In this document: positions 32,998 to 44,514 of the stretch, one piece after another | Layout of the letters: each line of letters starts with the position of its first letter | Position numbering within the stretch: the stretch's first letter is position 1 | Assembly (NCBI GenBank): GCA_002803225.1 | Contig: NXFV01001992.1 | Location: 1 to 64,000 of the forward strand | DNA: 64,000 bases | From: Gamarada debralockiae | Taxonomy: Eukaryota; Ascomycota; Leotiomycetes; Helotiales; Hyphodiscaceae | Reading direction: 5' to 3' | The notes under the pieces: model-generated | Told to the model about the DNA's origin: nothing | The model's database searches: none | What the model saw: only the letters and a program-made list of their open reading frames with translations | Translations under genes and position numbers: made by a program

Positions 32998-33614
32998 ATG
33001 TCGCCTATACCGGTGTTCTCGTTCCCTTATATTCCCTTCCTTACCCTACCTTCCATCTTTTATACCTCGCCCTACATCGCAATTATTTTTCCGGTAATAA
33101 TTGGTGGTATTGTTGGAGCCAATACTCCTAGTATATCTTCCCAACGTAGCCGAATCCACAATTTAACTTTGATACAGATCCATCATATACGAATGCTATC
33201 GATCCTCCCTTACTCCCCCCTCAGATAGCCTTTCCAATCATTTGGACATGTCTCTATGCGCTGATGGGATATTCTTCTTATCTGGCATACAAAGCGTCCG
33301 CAGCGCCCGGCAGCTTTACGCTATATACAATTCAGCTAGCTCTAAACTTTGCCTTCTTGCCCATATACTCAGGCATGGGTGAGCGTCTTCTTGGCCTCTT
33401 CGACATATTGGTTTTAGATGGACTTGTAGTTGGCTTGACTTGTGCTTGGGGCGGAGGATCAAACAGCCTTAGAAAGGCGGCTTGGGGCCTTGTGCCTTAT
33501 ATCACATGGTTGATGTTCGCGACATACATGTCTGTTGCTTACGGCTGGCTTAATGGCTGGAGGGGACGAGGGAGATGGAGGGTACAGAATGGAGTGAAGC
33601 AGAAGGTCAGCTAG
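32998..33614 (+). CDS. TspO/MBR-family membrane protein
   Basis: Two exons: 32998-33130 and 33178-33614. The 47-base intron 33131-33177 (GTATAT, TTTAACTTT branch, CAG) links VGANTP to NPSYTNAIDPP. The product is about 189 residues with five hydrophobic segments. Family landmarks are PPLLPPQIAFPIIWTCLY followed by ALMGYSSYLAYKAS, QLALNFAFLPIYSG, LDGLVVGLTCAWG and WGLVPYITWLMFATYMSVAYG ending WLN. TspO (tryptophan-rich sensory protein, translocator protein) binds tetrapyrroles and cholesterol-like ligands in outer mitochondrial, ER or bacterial outer membranes. It appears intact between two mobile-element scars and the C2H2 tail copy. Confidence 0.85.
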
Positions 33615-33839
33615 GGAAGAGCAAGAAATCGGCACGAAATCTAGGATCTATGCAGAAATTGCTGACATTACACGCGGCTACATGGTCGGTTTTGAAGATC
33701 TCACTGCTGACATCGCTGCTTCCCGCTCCATCTTTGTTTATACATATGCTGCAACATCCACGGGCCCATCCTGCTATAATATTCGTCCTCAACCACATTT
33801 ATTCTTCTAGCCAACAGACGATCCAGATTGTATTTCTTA

Positions 33840-33925
33840 CCTCAGTTCTCAAATGCATCTCAAACATCACGTCCACATTGTGCACGGCATCATTTGGGGA
33901 ACCAAGGTATGTGCGCTAGAGAAAG
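33840..33925 (+). pseudogene. Remnant of a C2H2-type tail (copy 2)
   Basis: About 85 bases closely match 30455-30545: both share TTGTGCACGGCATCA, GGGAACCAAG and CTAGAGAAAGGAG. Translation gives LKHHVHIVHGI and, after a one-base shift, GEPRYVR, matching the VHGIxxREPSYV tail of copy 1. Only the last part is left. Confidence 0.45.
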
Positions 33926-36279
33926 GAGACTGCTCTGCATTTTTTGGTGTCTAGGTTTGTCTGCCCACTGATTTCGCGAGTCCCTGTCGAACCACGGAGG
34001 CCAGCAACTACCTTACCGCCAAATCAATTTTTCTAGTTTCGCGGATATCACAATTGTTCTACTATTTACAGTTGTACAACACCCTTAATTAATACCTCTT
34101 TATATTAAATTATCATATAGAGTATACAAAATAATACCTTATTATCTAATCCCTCTTAATTCCTTAAAAAGACGAGATCTATAGGTGGTTTTTTGATGAG
34201 TTCCTTAACACAGCTGTTATTACAAACTATAAAATTTCCCCACTACACTATAATTTGCTAAGGGTTTATGGGTGTAAAAGTTGAATTAAGATATAATAAG
34301 AAGATACTTAAGAAAATTAATGATTTTAGAGGTATTAACAGCTCTAGAATAGACTTATAGAAGCTAAACAAGCCATTCATAAATCTCTTCCCTTTCCTTA
34401 ATAGAGTACTAGGTTCAAATTCCCATTTATCCTTAGACCCTAATAGAAAAGCAAATACCCTTACAAGGGGCGGCGGCGGGAGGGTTGATCAGGAAACAGA
34501 TACTATTCACCAAGTAGCTATAACTCTTACAAAGACAACAGTTCTGCCTCTATAACCGCTTGAGCTATAGAGCCCTTTGGGATCGAATAATCTCCAGTAC
34601 AGGCGAACTGACTAAACCGTACGAAGGTTCCTTTATCCACGTCCATCCACCGAGCTCTGCGTTCTCAAACATAGCTCCATTGACCTTGTCATGAATCTGT
34701 GTTTGTACTTCCTTATCGTCAGAATCGAACCTAATATGATCCCTCGGGGAAATATTAGGTCATCAATCTGCTTTCGGTTTCACCGCAGCGCTTGATATTC
34801 GGCGGCCATTATGAACCCTTCCACTATGGCCTCACCAGCGTCCGCCACCAACGCTTCTCCAAATCCCTTTATCGCTCAATCCAACACCGCTCTTTCCCGA
34901 CTACTCTCAACATTAACCACATCCTTCGACTCAGAACGACGTCGGCGTCCCATGCTTGAGACCAAAATTGCCAGTTCAAAAGACATCAATAATTTTGCCG
35001 AGAGACTACCCAGAGATTGAGATTCAAGAATAAGAGTTTCTGCCGGGTGATGCGAGAGCGATGAATCCACGGAGGAGCTCGGCGAATGCGGGGAAATTAG
35101 GACAGGAAGCCTTGGAGGAGTATGTCAGTTGGTATTCTTTGCGTACTTTTCAAATCTCAAATTCATTTCCTGTATTAAATGATGAGTGAACGATGCTGAA
35201 TTGAGTATCGCATATGCTATACAAGCAAAGATCCCTCAATCGTCACTCGAGGCCGTGGTAAGGCGAATCGACCGTGTGAAGTAGAGCCAACATAGACAGG
35301 AGAAGGGAACTAAGTTCTCACGAGATTATACTGAGGCTCTCGTAACGATAATGTCAAGGCAATCTTTTCTAGATGAGGTTGTACTCGAATAATACGGGTG
35401 CCTGGTAGAGAGTTGCCACATCATCTGTCGAAGTTCGAAAGGGAGCTGTCCGAATATTTCGAAACATTGATCGAGATTCACAAGCTTCAGCTTGTGGCGA
35501 GGAAGGCCGTTGTATTCGATGTCCACCTCGAGATGTTTTGTTCGTCTGATCACAGATTAGGTAGCAGGAAACTAGTGGTATTTGTGAAGTTATGAGCGTG
35601 CTTATATCGCAGATTGTTTGCCTTGGGTTCGAGATTACTGTACAAGGTCGCCCATCAGCATAAGAACAAGATCAAACATTTCCAAAAGACATAGACGGTA
35701 GCAAGCAAATAACAGAGCACCTTACAACAGCATTCGAGGAGCGGCAAAGGGTGCTGCGATTAAGGTGAAGCTGAGGGTGCCTCCAGGCAAGCGTAGGAGA
35801 GGTTGAACAAGAGTGTAAGGAAACAGCGTAGATCCAGGCGTATTTTATGCGCAAAAGTCTCGTGGTGCATCTGCCACCAGCAAGGTTGGTTGTTCAAGTA
35901 GGGATTTCAAGGCCTCGAAGAAGGGCTTCTTAATCGACCGCGACCGTAGAGAAGCCATCAGTAGAAGACCAGGCACAAAGCCAGGCAGAAATGCCAAGCC
36001 AGGCAGAAACCAAACCTAATCTCAGCCTGTGTCTACCCCGCGATATTAAAGCCACAAAGCTGCGCAGATCTTATCCCCCTCCTCACATCAAGATTCGAAT
36101 CAAAGATTGGGAAGTCTGGGCAGAGACGAAACGCTCAGAGAAGTGATGCAACCGCCCGACGCGCGGGATTTACGAAGATAAACAGAAGGGCATCCGCATA
36201 TACTAGAAGAGCGAGTCAAAGTTTCGGGAATTTGCCGATTGATCCATTCTACACATAACTTACACAGAATACAAAAGAA
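33926..36279. other. Non-coding, RIP-like AT-rich island and scraps
   Basis: 34060-34460 is strongly AT-rich with TpA excess; a decayed protein frame (EIYRWFFDEFLNTAVI...YNLLRVYGC) hints at an old repetitive gene. 34811-35020 encodes a Ser/Thr/Asn-rich start (MNPSTMASPASATNASPNP) that stops at 35020 and may be the 5' scrap of a lost gene. 35030-36279 holds overlapping frames without family features. Confidence 0.4.
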
Positions 36280-36339
36280 ATGATGGATCCGAGTCGCAGC
36301 AAAGGGTATGCCTATGAGTGGGGTACCGAATTTCATAGA

Positions 36340-38043
36340 ATGGATCCCACAACAATTAGTGCTCACGCACTGCAGATTGGACTTGTGAGCCTGGTTCTAT
36401 GGACAATTTACGGCGCTGTCTATCGTCTTTACTTGAGCCCTATTTCCTCGTTCCCCGGGCCTAAACTGGCAGCACTGTCATTCTGGTACAGTTTATTCTC
36501 TGACTAATTATATATAGCCTTGTCTGACCAAACTTTAGGTACGAATTCTACTACGACATCTACCCCCGCTACGGTCAATACACCTTCCATATTCGCGATC
36601 TTCATGAAAAATATGGGCCAGTCATCCGAATCAATCCATATGAGCTCCATGTCTCCACGCCCGAATTCTACGAGACGCTGTACTCATCAAATAAGAAGAC
36701 GGATAAATGGTATTGGTTCACGAAAATGTTTGGGTTGGACGATTCTGTATTCGGGACTGTAGATCATGATAAACATCGCGCGAGAAGGACGCCTTTGAAC
36801 CCTTTCTTCTCGGTCCAAAGTGTGAGAAGACTGCAACCTATGGTCGAAGAGAGGGTCCATGTCTGTTTGGAGAGAATGAGAGGTCTAAGGACAACCGGGC
36901 AATTGATGAATGTTAATGCGGTGACAAGTGCTTTCAGCAATGGTAAGTTCTACTCTGGCTGAATGATGCATCATACGGATTGACTGGTCTACAGACATTA
37001 TAATGATGTACTCATTTGGCAGAATGTACCATCGTTTGGAAGCGCCTGACTTTGATGTTTTCAACCATGACTCAAATCACGAAGCTGGAAAGATGGGATT
37101 TCTAATGAAACATGCAATCTGGATCTTGCGGGTTATCCAGGCACTTCCAGAATTCCTCTTGAGGCGTCTGAGCTTGGAATTTGAGTCATTAGTAGCGCTT
37201 AAGAATGTCCGACCCCATTCTCTTTCAAAAAATCCTGATCACTAATTGAAGTAGGGCATGCGGCGGCAAGTCGCCCAGATCTCCAAGGAGAAAAGTACAC
37301 ACGAAGACATATCTCATCCAACTATCTTCCACGCGCTCTTGAACAGCGATCTTCCTGACCAGGAAAAAAGCGTAGAGAGGTTGACCGACGAAGCTCAGGT
37401 CATGATCGGAGCCGGCCAAGAGACAGTCGCATGGATTCTCACGGTTATTGTTTGCCACCTACTTTCTAACCCAACGGTGCTCCGAAAACTCAAAGAAGAA
37501 CTGGCGGTAGCGATGCTAGATCCTGAAATTGCAATTCCAGAGGCGACTTTAGCAAACCTTCCGTACCATACAGGTGTGATCAAGGAGGGTCTACGTCTTG
37601 GTTATGGTGTCAGCAGCCGACTCGCACGCGTACCTCAGGAACCTCTGACTTTCTTGTCTGAAGACCGTGATTGGATTATTCCCGCGGGGACCCCGGTCTC
37701 CATGACCTCCGTCTTAATCCACCATAACGAGACGATCTTCCCCGACTCAAAAGTATTCAGACCTGATCGTTGGATACAAGGTCCTCGATTGGATCGTTAT
37801 CTCGTTGCTTTTTCGAAGGGAAGCAGACAGTGTCTAGGGATGAACCTGGCTTATGCGGAGATGTATCTGTTGTTGGCAGCCGTCTTCAGGCGATTCGGGT
37901 CGAAGGAAGTGAGATTTGAAAGCGACGAAGGTGTGTTGGAGCTGGTCGATACAGATGTTTCTGATGTAGAGATTGTAGCGGATCGATTCGTGCCAATCGT
38001 AAAGCCTGAAAGTAAAGGGGTGAGGGTTCGAGTGCTTCCATAA
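36340..38043 (+). CDS. Cytochrome P450 (trichodiene-oxygenase-like class)
   Basis: Four exons: 36340-36485, 36539-36942, 36995-37206 and 37255-38043, with GT-AG introns of 53, 52 and 48 bases, all in frame; 516 residues. The N-terminus has a membrane anchor (GLVSLVLWTIYGAVYRLYL) and the proline hinge SFPGPKLAA. Signatures are the I-helix AGQET, ExxR (Glu365-Arg368), FRPDRW and the haem loop FSKGSRQCLG with Cys447. Segments such as WYEFYYD, HEKYGPVIRINPYELH and the length recall fungal P450s related to Tri4/CYP58, which hydroxylate terpenoids and other secondary metabolites at the ER. An in-frame ATG at 36280 would add 20 residues; 36340 gives the usual anchor position. Neighbours suggest a secondary-metabolism locus. 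Confidence 0.93.
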
Positions 38044-39086
38044 GAATAGTTTAGAGAGGTTTGAGTTTCTTTGGCATGTTATTGCGTTGGATTTATGCTA
38101 TAAGATTTACAAAATCTATGACGGCTTGGCAAACTCTATGATCTTGCTAAATCACTCGGAGTACCTTCCATAGGCTCCTGAGATGAATGCCACCATTCTC
38201 TAGGTTCAATGTTTAGACTCGGCGCCCACGGTACCAATTACAATATATATATTTGGCGCCTTTACACTGTTCGATCTTCGATACCGTCTGCACAGAAGGT
38301 ATTGCGAATTAGCGATCGAACGCTGCTGGTAGATTCAATCCCGGTGCGGTCAGATGTGAAGCAGTACAAACTAGATGATGCTTGGATGCGGTGCTCATCC
38401 ATTTGGGGGTAAGCATTGGGTGTTATGATATCATGCAAGAGAAGGTTAGAGCAGGACATGACGTATGGGCAGAAGATTCAATCAGCGTCTTCTGGTAGTG
38501 AAGTTTTGGGGCGCAAAATTCACCATAAGTATACCTGACTAAGTTATAGAAGAGCAAAAGTGACAGGAAATTGATGGTGGATTGTGAGCATTGAGTCAGG
38601 ATAATTGTGCGAATCCTAAGGTGCTCCTTATGAGAACATGAACTTAGAAATGCAGAAGATGAAAGTTTAGAAAGAAGAGTATGGTTAGAGAAAGACTGAA
38701 AACCGAAAACCGTCTAAGTTCTCGAGTTTCCCTCGTTCATGCCTGAAGTGTCCAGCAACCTTACAATGGCTTTTGGCCAGTAACATTATATCTGTGATCG
38801 TGTCAGCACCAGACAAAATAGGAATTTGGTGCCTACATCTCCCAATAAGCATGAATCTTCTTATCTTTCATATCCTTCCGAACGCTTGCCAAAAAAAAAA
38901 CCTTCGGTTTCTTCCTTCGACCACTTTCAAACCACATGTGAATACTGCCAAGCTAATTCCTTCTAACCCAGGCGCTATATTTTGAAACATCCACATGCCT
39001 TGGATAAATCATCAGTCACATGGATCTTACGGCTCCCAGCATTCTAGATTCCACGTACCCAGTTCTTTAAACTTCTTGTCTTTCGG
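38044..39086. other. Intergenic, no gene seen
   Basis: The P450 3' flank and the old 3' end of the methyltransferase. Just downstream of its stop, on the minus strand, PKDKKFKELGTWNLE is still readable (see pseudogene). Nothing else is supported. Confidence 0.4.
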
Positions 39087-39984
39087 TCAGGGATTTGACG
39101 GCCACTTGTAAACCGTTTGTTTGACATTAACAAATCCCGCCGCTTCCATCTGGGCCTTGAACTTCACTGGACTGTTCGCCGAGATTCCGAGTTGGGCGCA
39201 CCCCTTTACCATAAAATGAGACCTGTCTAATCAGCAAACAAGTCATCAGCAAACCAGAGACGTACCATTGCAATAACGCAGTGTCCGACAGCATTGAATT
39301 GTCGTCGGCTTTGACAGGGTTACAGATATCCATACATACAATCCAGCCTCCGGGGGTGAGATGCTCGAAAGATTGCTCGAAGAAACGAGAAGAGTTTGCG
39401 AAGGCCCCTACTGTCACCCGTACGAAAATGAAGTCGAAAGGTTTGCTGAATGTCCATCCCTCTTCTAGGTCATTAACTTCGAACACACTGTTCGGAGGGA
39501 CAAATTGCGGTCGGGTAGGACTAAGATCAATACCGATAACCAGCGTTTCAGGATGTTCATCTGCGAAATCAATGACCCAGATTCCAGTGCCGGTGCCGAC
39601 GTCAAGTACGCGGTGAAGTTGCTTCGCCTTGGGAATAGGAGCCGTGAATAATTTGCCATCCAGTGTTAGAAAGAAGAGATGGTGTTGGAGGTCCAACCTG
39701 TCATTCTCTTGCTCGTCATTCGGGAAGCCGTATTTCCCGTCCTTCGGTTTGCGTTAATTTACTACTAGTATAGGTTCATAAAGAATCTACCTTGTATGCT
39801 GATATGTTTGTCCGTTTTCCTGGCGATAGCTCAGGATACTGGAGGTCATTGATGTGGTAGAACCGGCAGTATTGTCTTCCCCAAATGCGGAGTCGCCATC
39901 CCAATCGCCGGTCTCAGCCTCGAGGCCATCAGGAGTAGAAACAACAAGAGCCGAAAGGGCTTCAGTCACTTGAGGCTCGGCCAT
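39087..39984 (-). pseudogene. LaeA-like SAM methyltransferase, disrupted
   Basis: Minus strand. The first part (39984 to about 39789) is an acidic, Ser/Thr-rich leader ending YRQENGQTYQH. The main part has the family pattern LDLQHHLFFLTLDGKL, motif I LDVGTGTGIWVIDFADEHP, VIGIDLSPTRPQFVPPN and FEHLTPGGW. A last intron (GTACGT...GACAG) joins LLQW to SHFMVKGCAQLG and then QMEAAGFVNVKQTVYKWPSN. Two lesions are seen. No GT-AG pair joins the first and second parts in frame (one base off). The reading also ends at TGA 39089-39087, where the family has Trp, and the following PKDKKFKELG stays in frame. LaeA-like proteins regulate or methylate within secondary-metabolite clusters. Confidence 0.75.
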
Positions 39985-40428
39985 GATGGATTCGCAAGGT
40001 CGTGCGGTGCGGTCTCTTCAGCAAGAGGGGAGAAAACCCAAGAAAGCTCGAAATAGAAGACGAAGTTGCAAGCAGCAGTGGATTTAGTAAAGGCTCAAGG
40101 GGGTAAGAGACACGGCGAAAATATCGGCCTCTGCTTCGGGACACTATTATCCTTGCCGGGTTCTTTTTGGGTGTAGATAGCGTGCGGGGTGGGAAGCTTG
40201 ATAGGGGTTGATGGGCTGTACTAAATTAACCGAATTCTCGCCCCTGAATCCGGCCCGATCAAAATCATGTGGTTTTTTTTTACACTAAAACCTTAATGCT
40301 TTTAGCAATTTATATCTTAGTTTACAACACTAGTAATAATTTAGACCTTATATATTAATTAGGTTATAATAAAGATTAATATAAAATTAAAATTAAGTTT
40401 AAAATAAACTTATTTAATTTTTTTTACC
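39985..40428. other. Upstream region and AT-rich island
   Basis: 40260-40428 is almost pure A/T (TTATATATTAATTAGG and similar), a RIP-like island abutting the LTR-like unit that follows. Confidence 0.45.
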
Positions 40429-40646
40429 TGTGACAGTTCAGGTGAATATCACGTGATACATACGTGACGACATCTTGCGCAGCTAGGGATTCATTTGACG
40501 CGTTGTCGCGTAAAGGCCGAGCGCACTAGTGCGCTCGTCACGCCATTCAGATATATTAGGTTATGTGTACTCGTAGGACCTCTCTTCTTTTCTCCCTAGT
40601 TTACCGTATTATTAATTGCTTTATCAGACACGTTCACTGGATCACA
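40429..40646. repeat. Possible solo LTR
   Basis: A 218-base unit starting TGTGAC and ending TCACA, with internal CACGTGATACATACGTGACG and a CT-rich run downstream (CCTCTCTTCTTTTCTCCC) as in LTR promoters. The flanks TTACC and (T)CTACC are similar but not identical, so the duplication is uncertain. Confidence 0.4.
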
Positions 40647-42029
40647 TCTACCAAGATATAAGCAACACTTCCAATTGGCTGAAATGTAATAACAAGGTTA
40701 TAAGCAACTAGTGAGGGTCGATTTTACTCTTCATTAGAGACTAAAAAGGCTCTTATTTTGAAACTATTCCTAAGCATTATTATCACCTCTAATGATATAA
40801 AGCAACTCCTTGAAATCTGCAGTAACCCTTAAACATCTCCACAACCGCAGCTTCGTTGTCCCTCCAACTACATGACATCCCTCTGTACACTCTGGACGAC
40901 GTATCTCGATAGCAACAGGATATGGACTAGGTCGAGAGTTTTGAAAAGAGAGTTAAGAAAACATAGGCTGTAATCGAAGCTTGCCTACATCAGGGGAGGA
41001 GGAACGGAAGAAGTGTCGTCGGGCGGACATTTTGATAGAAGGGTAAAAAAAGATCAAGCAAGAAGTGTACTAGTGGCAAGAGAGAATTAGCAGAAGGTTT
41101 GTTGTGTTCTTTACTAACTTGTAAAAGCAGGGAGAGCTTGACCTTAACTCCTTCATCCTGGTATCCGGACGCAGCATCCAGTGACCCTCCTTTTTCGTGA
41201 CTATTTCTCGAGCTATCGACCTTTGCGCGTAGTATAAGCTTTAATTATTGATTCAATAGTTAGAAATCATTAATATATTGTCAATTGAGTCGATTATTGG
41301 CAATAATCATACGTAGGACACATGTTGTAAGAGAGGTTTATGCGCAAGATGCTTTGAAATCATGGTATAGGCACTCATTCCATCTATAAGAAACGGTACT
41401 AATTCATTAAAAAGTAATACTTCTACTTATTAGAACGTATCCTATAAAGCAATTAATGCGGTAGTATCTTCGTACAATACAGCACCTTCTGCACAGCGTC
41501 CCTTTGTGAGACTCCTTTGTGTAGAGCTGTCACATGGCTAGGAGATCCTTTTTGCGTCGCTTGCTTACAAGGGGATATTCTTTGGCTAAAATCCATTTAC
41601 TAGGACCTAATCTTATCTGTGCAATCGAGCCCTGCTCTGATCTTGACATTCATGATCAAAAATATCTCATCGACACGTCTTTCTAACGCTCCTTTCTGCC
41701 ATTTCCTTCTGTGTGACATTGAAACTTTGAATTAATATATTGAACTTCTAGTAAGCGTGAGTTTGTGATCAATATCGGCTTGCCATCTCCTCTTCAGTTC
41801 GGCTACCCCACTCTTGAAGCATGCCATTTGGCGCTGTGCTTGTTCATGCAGCGTTACCAATACCCTTTGCATTGTTTGCTTCGATATGGGTGCTCATTAT
41901 GACTTGTTCTTGGAAGAGGGTTTTAATCGTATCAAACCCAAAACAGCTAACGGACTCAAAGAGTATGCAATGCTCGTATCACTTTTGCGGCCAAGACTTA
42001 CGCTAGCAGGCAAATACTTCCGGAAAGAC
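40647..42029. other. Non-coding, no gene seen
   Basis: AT-biased sequence with many stops. Frames at 41814-42122 overlap the start of the HET pseudogene in a different phase and are shadows. Confidence 0.4.
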
Positions 42030-44130
42030 GCGGATTTAACCATCATGCCGACATTTCCAACCTCATTGCGGCTGCGGATTCGAGATATGAACTTTGTAAA
42101 CTTATCACCAGCGAAACACTGAATTCCAAGAGAGGTTTCATAACAAGCCGAGCATGCGAAGGTCAACAGATCTATGCTTGCATGATGGACTATGGACATG
42201 GGAATCAGAGCGCCTCGATGATGGTCTTTTATCAGACTTCTTGGTTCGACTCGATCGAAAAATCTCGGCTTAGCACAATCCTGGAGGCTTTCATAGAGCC
42301 TTATGAGGATAGTCTTCGCACATTTGAAGAACTGAGCTCATCGAAGCAGATTGTCCGCCTGCGGAGAAGGGCTTAATTCGCGGAACGCACCGTTTACTCA
42401 GAATCCTCTATCTACTAGTGCCAACGAAACAGCCTTAGAGTGGATTGATGAATGTCTCGAATCTCATCCCTTATGCCCATCTAACCCCACTTCTCTCCTC
42501 CCACCCCGTGTGGTTGATGTTGGTCTTCAAAAGATCCATTCACCTTTATTAGTAAAGAAACGCCAGGCCAATGGGTTGCATTAAGTCACTGCTGGGGCGG
42601 GCAGCTCTAATCAACAACCACGACCCTCAGACTGGAGTCGAGGATGCACGAAATTTCCTTGGAATCTCTTCCGCTTAACTTTCAGGACGTGATCACCATA
42701 ACTAGATCTCTGGAGTACCGATATCTATAGATCGATACGTTGTGCATCTTGCAAGATTCCAAGAGAACTGGGTCGACCATCTACCTCAAATGAGTTATAT
42801 ATACCAGCATGCCGCGATTACCATCGCTGCTGATATAGCAAAGGATACCAGTGGTGGTATCTTGGTGGCAAGAGAGCGGGCCGCTCATTCGTTGTCATTG
42901 TTGGCAGGTCTAGAAGGTACGGTGATATCTAGATTCAGGAGAGGCCGAAAGTCGAGGCCTTCAGTAAGTCCGAGTATATCGGATTCACCGACGGCTAGAC
43001 CGAATAGCTAGAGTCAGACTGTAGATATAAGGGAAGGGTTATACTTTGTAAGAATGAGTAGAGATTTTGAAATTGAGTCGTTTCAAGCCTATTTGGGACT
43101 AGTGTCATATACACCACAGTATCAGGGTACTCATACCAACAGTCATTATCATTCACCAATGCTAAGAAAGGTATTAGAAGCACTCTGAACGCGGGACCTC
43201 AAGGACCTTTGCAAAGTCATGGTGGACACTTCAAGAAGGTATTTTGTCTCCTTGGACCTTATCTTTCTCGGAAGATCAACTGATATGGCAATGTCAGACA
43301 ATTCATCGAGTGAGAGTAACCCGAAACCAACGACTGCCAGCAGATTTCAAGATTATATTTGGTACGGACTCTTGAAAAGGTCCTTCTTCAGTTTGGAGAA
43401 GCTAGACATTCACGATTATACCCTTAACCCCGGACCAAGCTCTCATGACAAGATCATGAACCAGTGTTATCACGTCATCAATGCTTACGTCAAAAAGAAA
43501 CCAGATTTTTGAGGAAGCCAGACTGCCGACGCTTTCGGGAATCGCTAGAGAAGTTCAAAAGCTTACCAAGTACACCTACAATTCTGGGATCTGGCTTCAA
43601 GACATACACACAGGACTGCTTTGGTCTTCAAATGGGACTGGGATAAAATGAATAGGCATAAAAGGTCCACCTTGGACTTGGGCAGGGTTTACTTTCCCTT
43701 CCCTCCGAGACGCACCACAACAAATAAAAGCTCCGGCCCATATTCAGTGTTGCACAGAAACCGGGACGCTATAAAAGAAAAGGCCATCGTGAAGGATATC
43801 TTGATCGAAGATCCGACGACAATCTATTGGATGAGTCTCCAAAGGGACCATGACGATCGAAGGGCGACGCCAAGCTGGCAAAGACTGGCTGTCGAGGCAC
43901 AAACGACTCATTTTCTACAAAAAGGAACAAAGATTCGACATCAGCGATATTCACGAGAGGCGATATTATAATGAACCTCCGATGGCAACTCCTCAAATTT
44001 TATGTAAGGTTGATCATGTGGAAGACTGCGTTCCCGGTCGGAATGAAGAAGAATATCGGGCACATTTCGAGTCGCGAGTAATGTTCCTGCAGATTTTGAG
44101 ATGGGACGGGTAGGGGGAGAGCCACTTCGC
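42030..44130 (+). pseudogene. HET-domain gene, heavily disrupted
   Basis: Ordered pieces of a HET protein occur in shifting frames: FNHHADISNLIAAADSRYEL (N-terminal region), ETALEWIDECLESHPLCPSN, WVALSHCWGG (here intact), LEYRYL-stop-IDTLC at 42728-42730 (Trp replaced by TAG), HAAITIAADIAKDTSGGIL and WTLQEGILSPWTL. Later come LPADFK, KLDIHDYTLNPGPSSHDKIM, IAREVQKLTKYTYNSGIWLQ (shifted) and GLLWSSNGTG, reaching the APSW-like region. Several frameshifts and stops separate them. It would have been a non-self recognition protein and is not obviously a recent duplicate of the HET gene at 10.7-12.9 kb. Confidence 0.8.
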
Positions 44131-44514
44131 GTTGCTTATTGCTTGATATTGGAGCCTCCTGGAAATCTGGGCGAGTTTTGGAGGAGGAGCGTTGCTGAGG
44201 TGCCAGACGTGGATGGAATGGCCGACGATAGTTGGGAGACGAGAACAGTTAAGATTGTCTGACTGTTCAGGACAACAAAATTGAACTGGCTATCTCCTGT
44301 CTTCTCTTCAAACTTCACTCAATTTTACATATCGCAAAATACAGAGCTGCAGCAACAATGGCATTAACTCTCCAAATTTATTGAAGAGTGGATTATCGAT
44401 TGGAGTGGAGATAACAACCCGTTTTGGTATTGTACAAACAACTTCATCACAAGGATGCTCGATCCTTCATATTAGCCACGTCGCGCCGCCCCCCCAAAAA
44501 GGCCGAAATCCCAC
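44131..44514. other. Intergenic, no gene seen
   Basis: Between the HET pseudogene and the 3' end of the FAD monooxygenase. A run of eight Cs followed by six As (44489-44502) is the only notable feature. Confidence 0.35.

Noticed and set aside
34516..34575. tRNA-like stretch on the minus strand (GGGCTCTATAGCTCAAGCGG)
   Set aside because: The 5' acceptor/D-arm look is there, but no proper anticodon stem, T arm or matching 3' acceptor strand can be folded.
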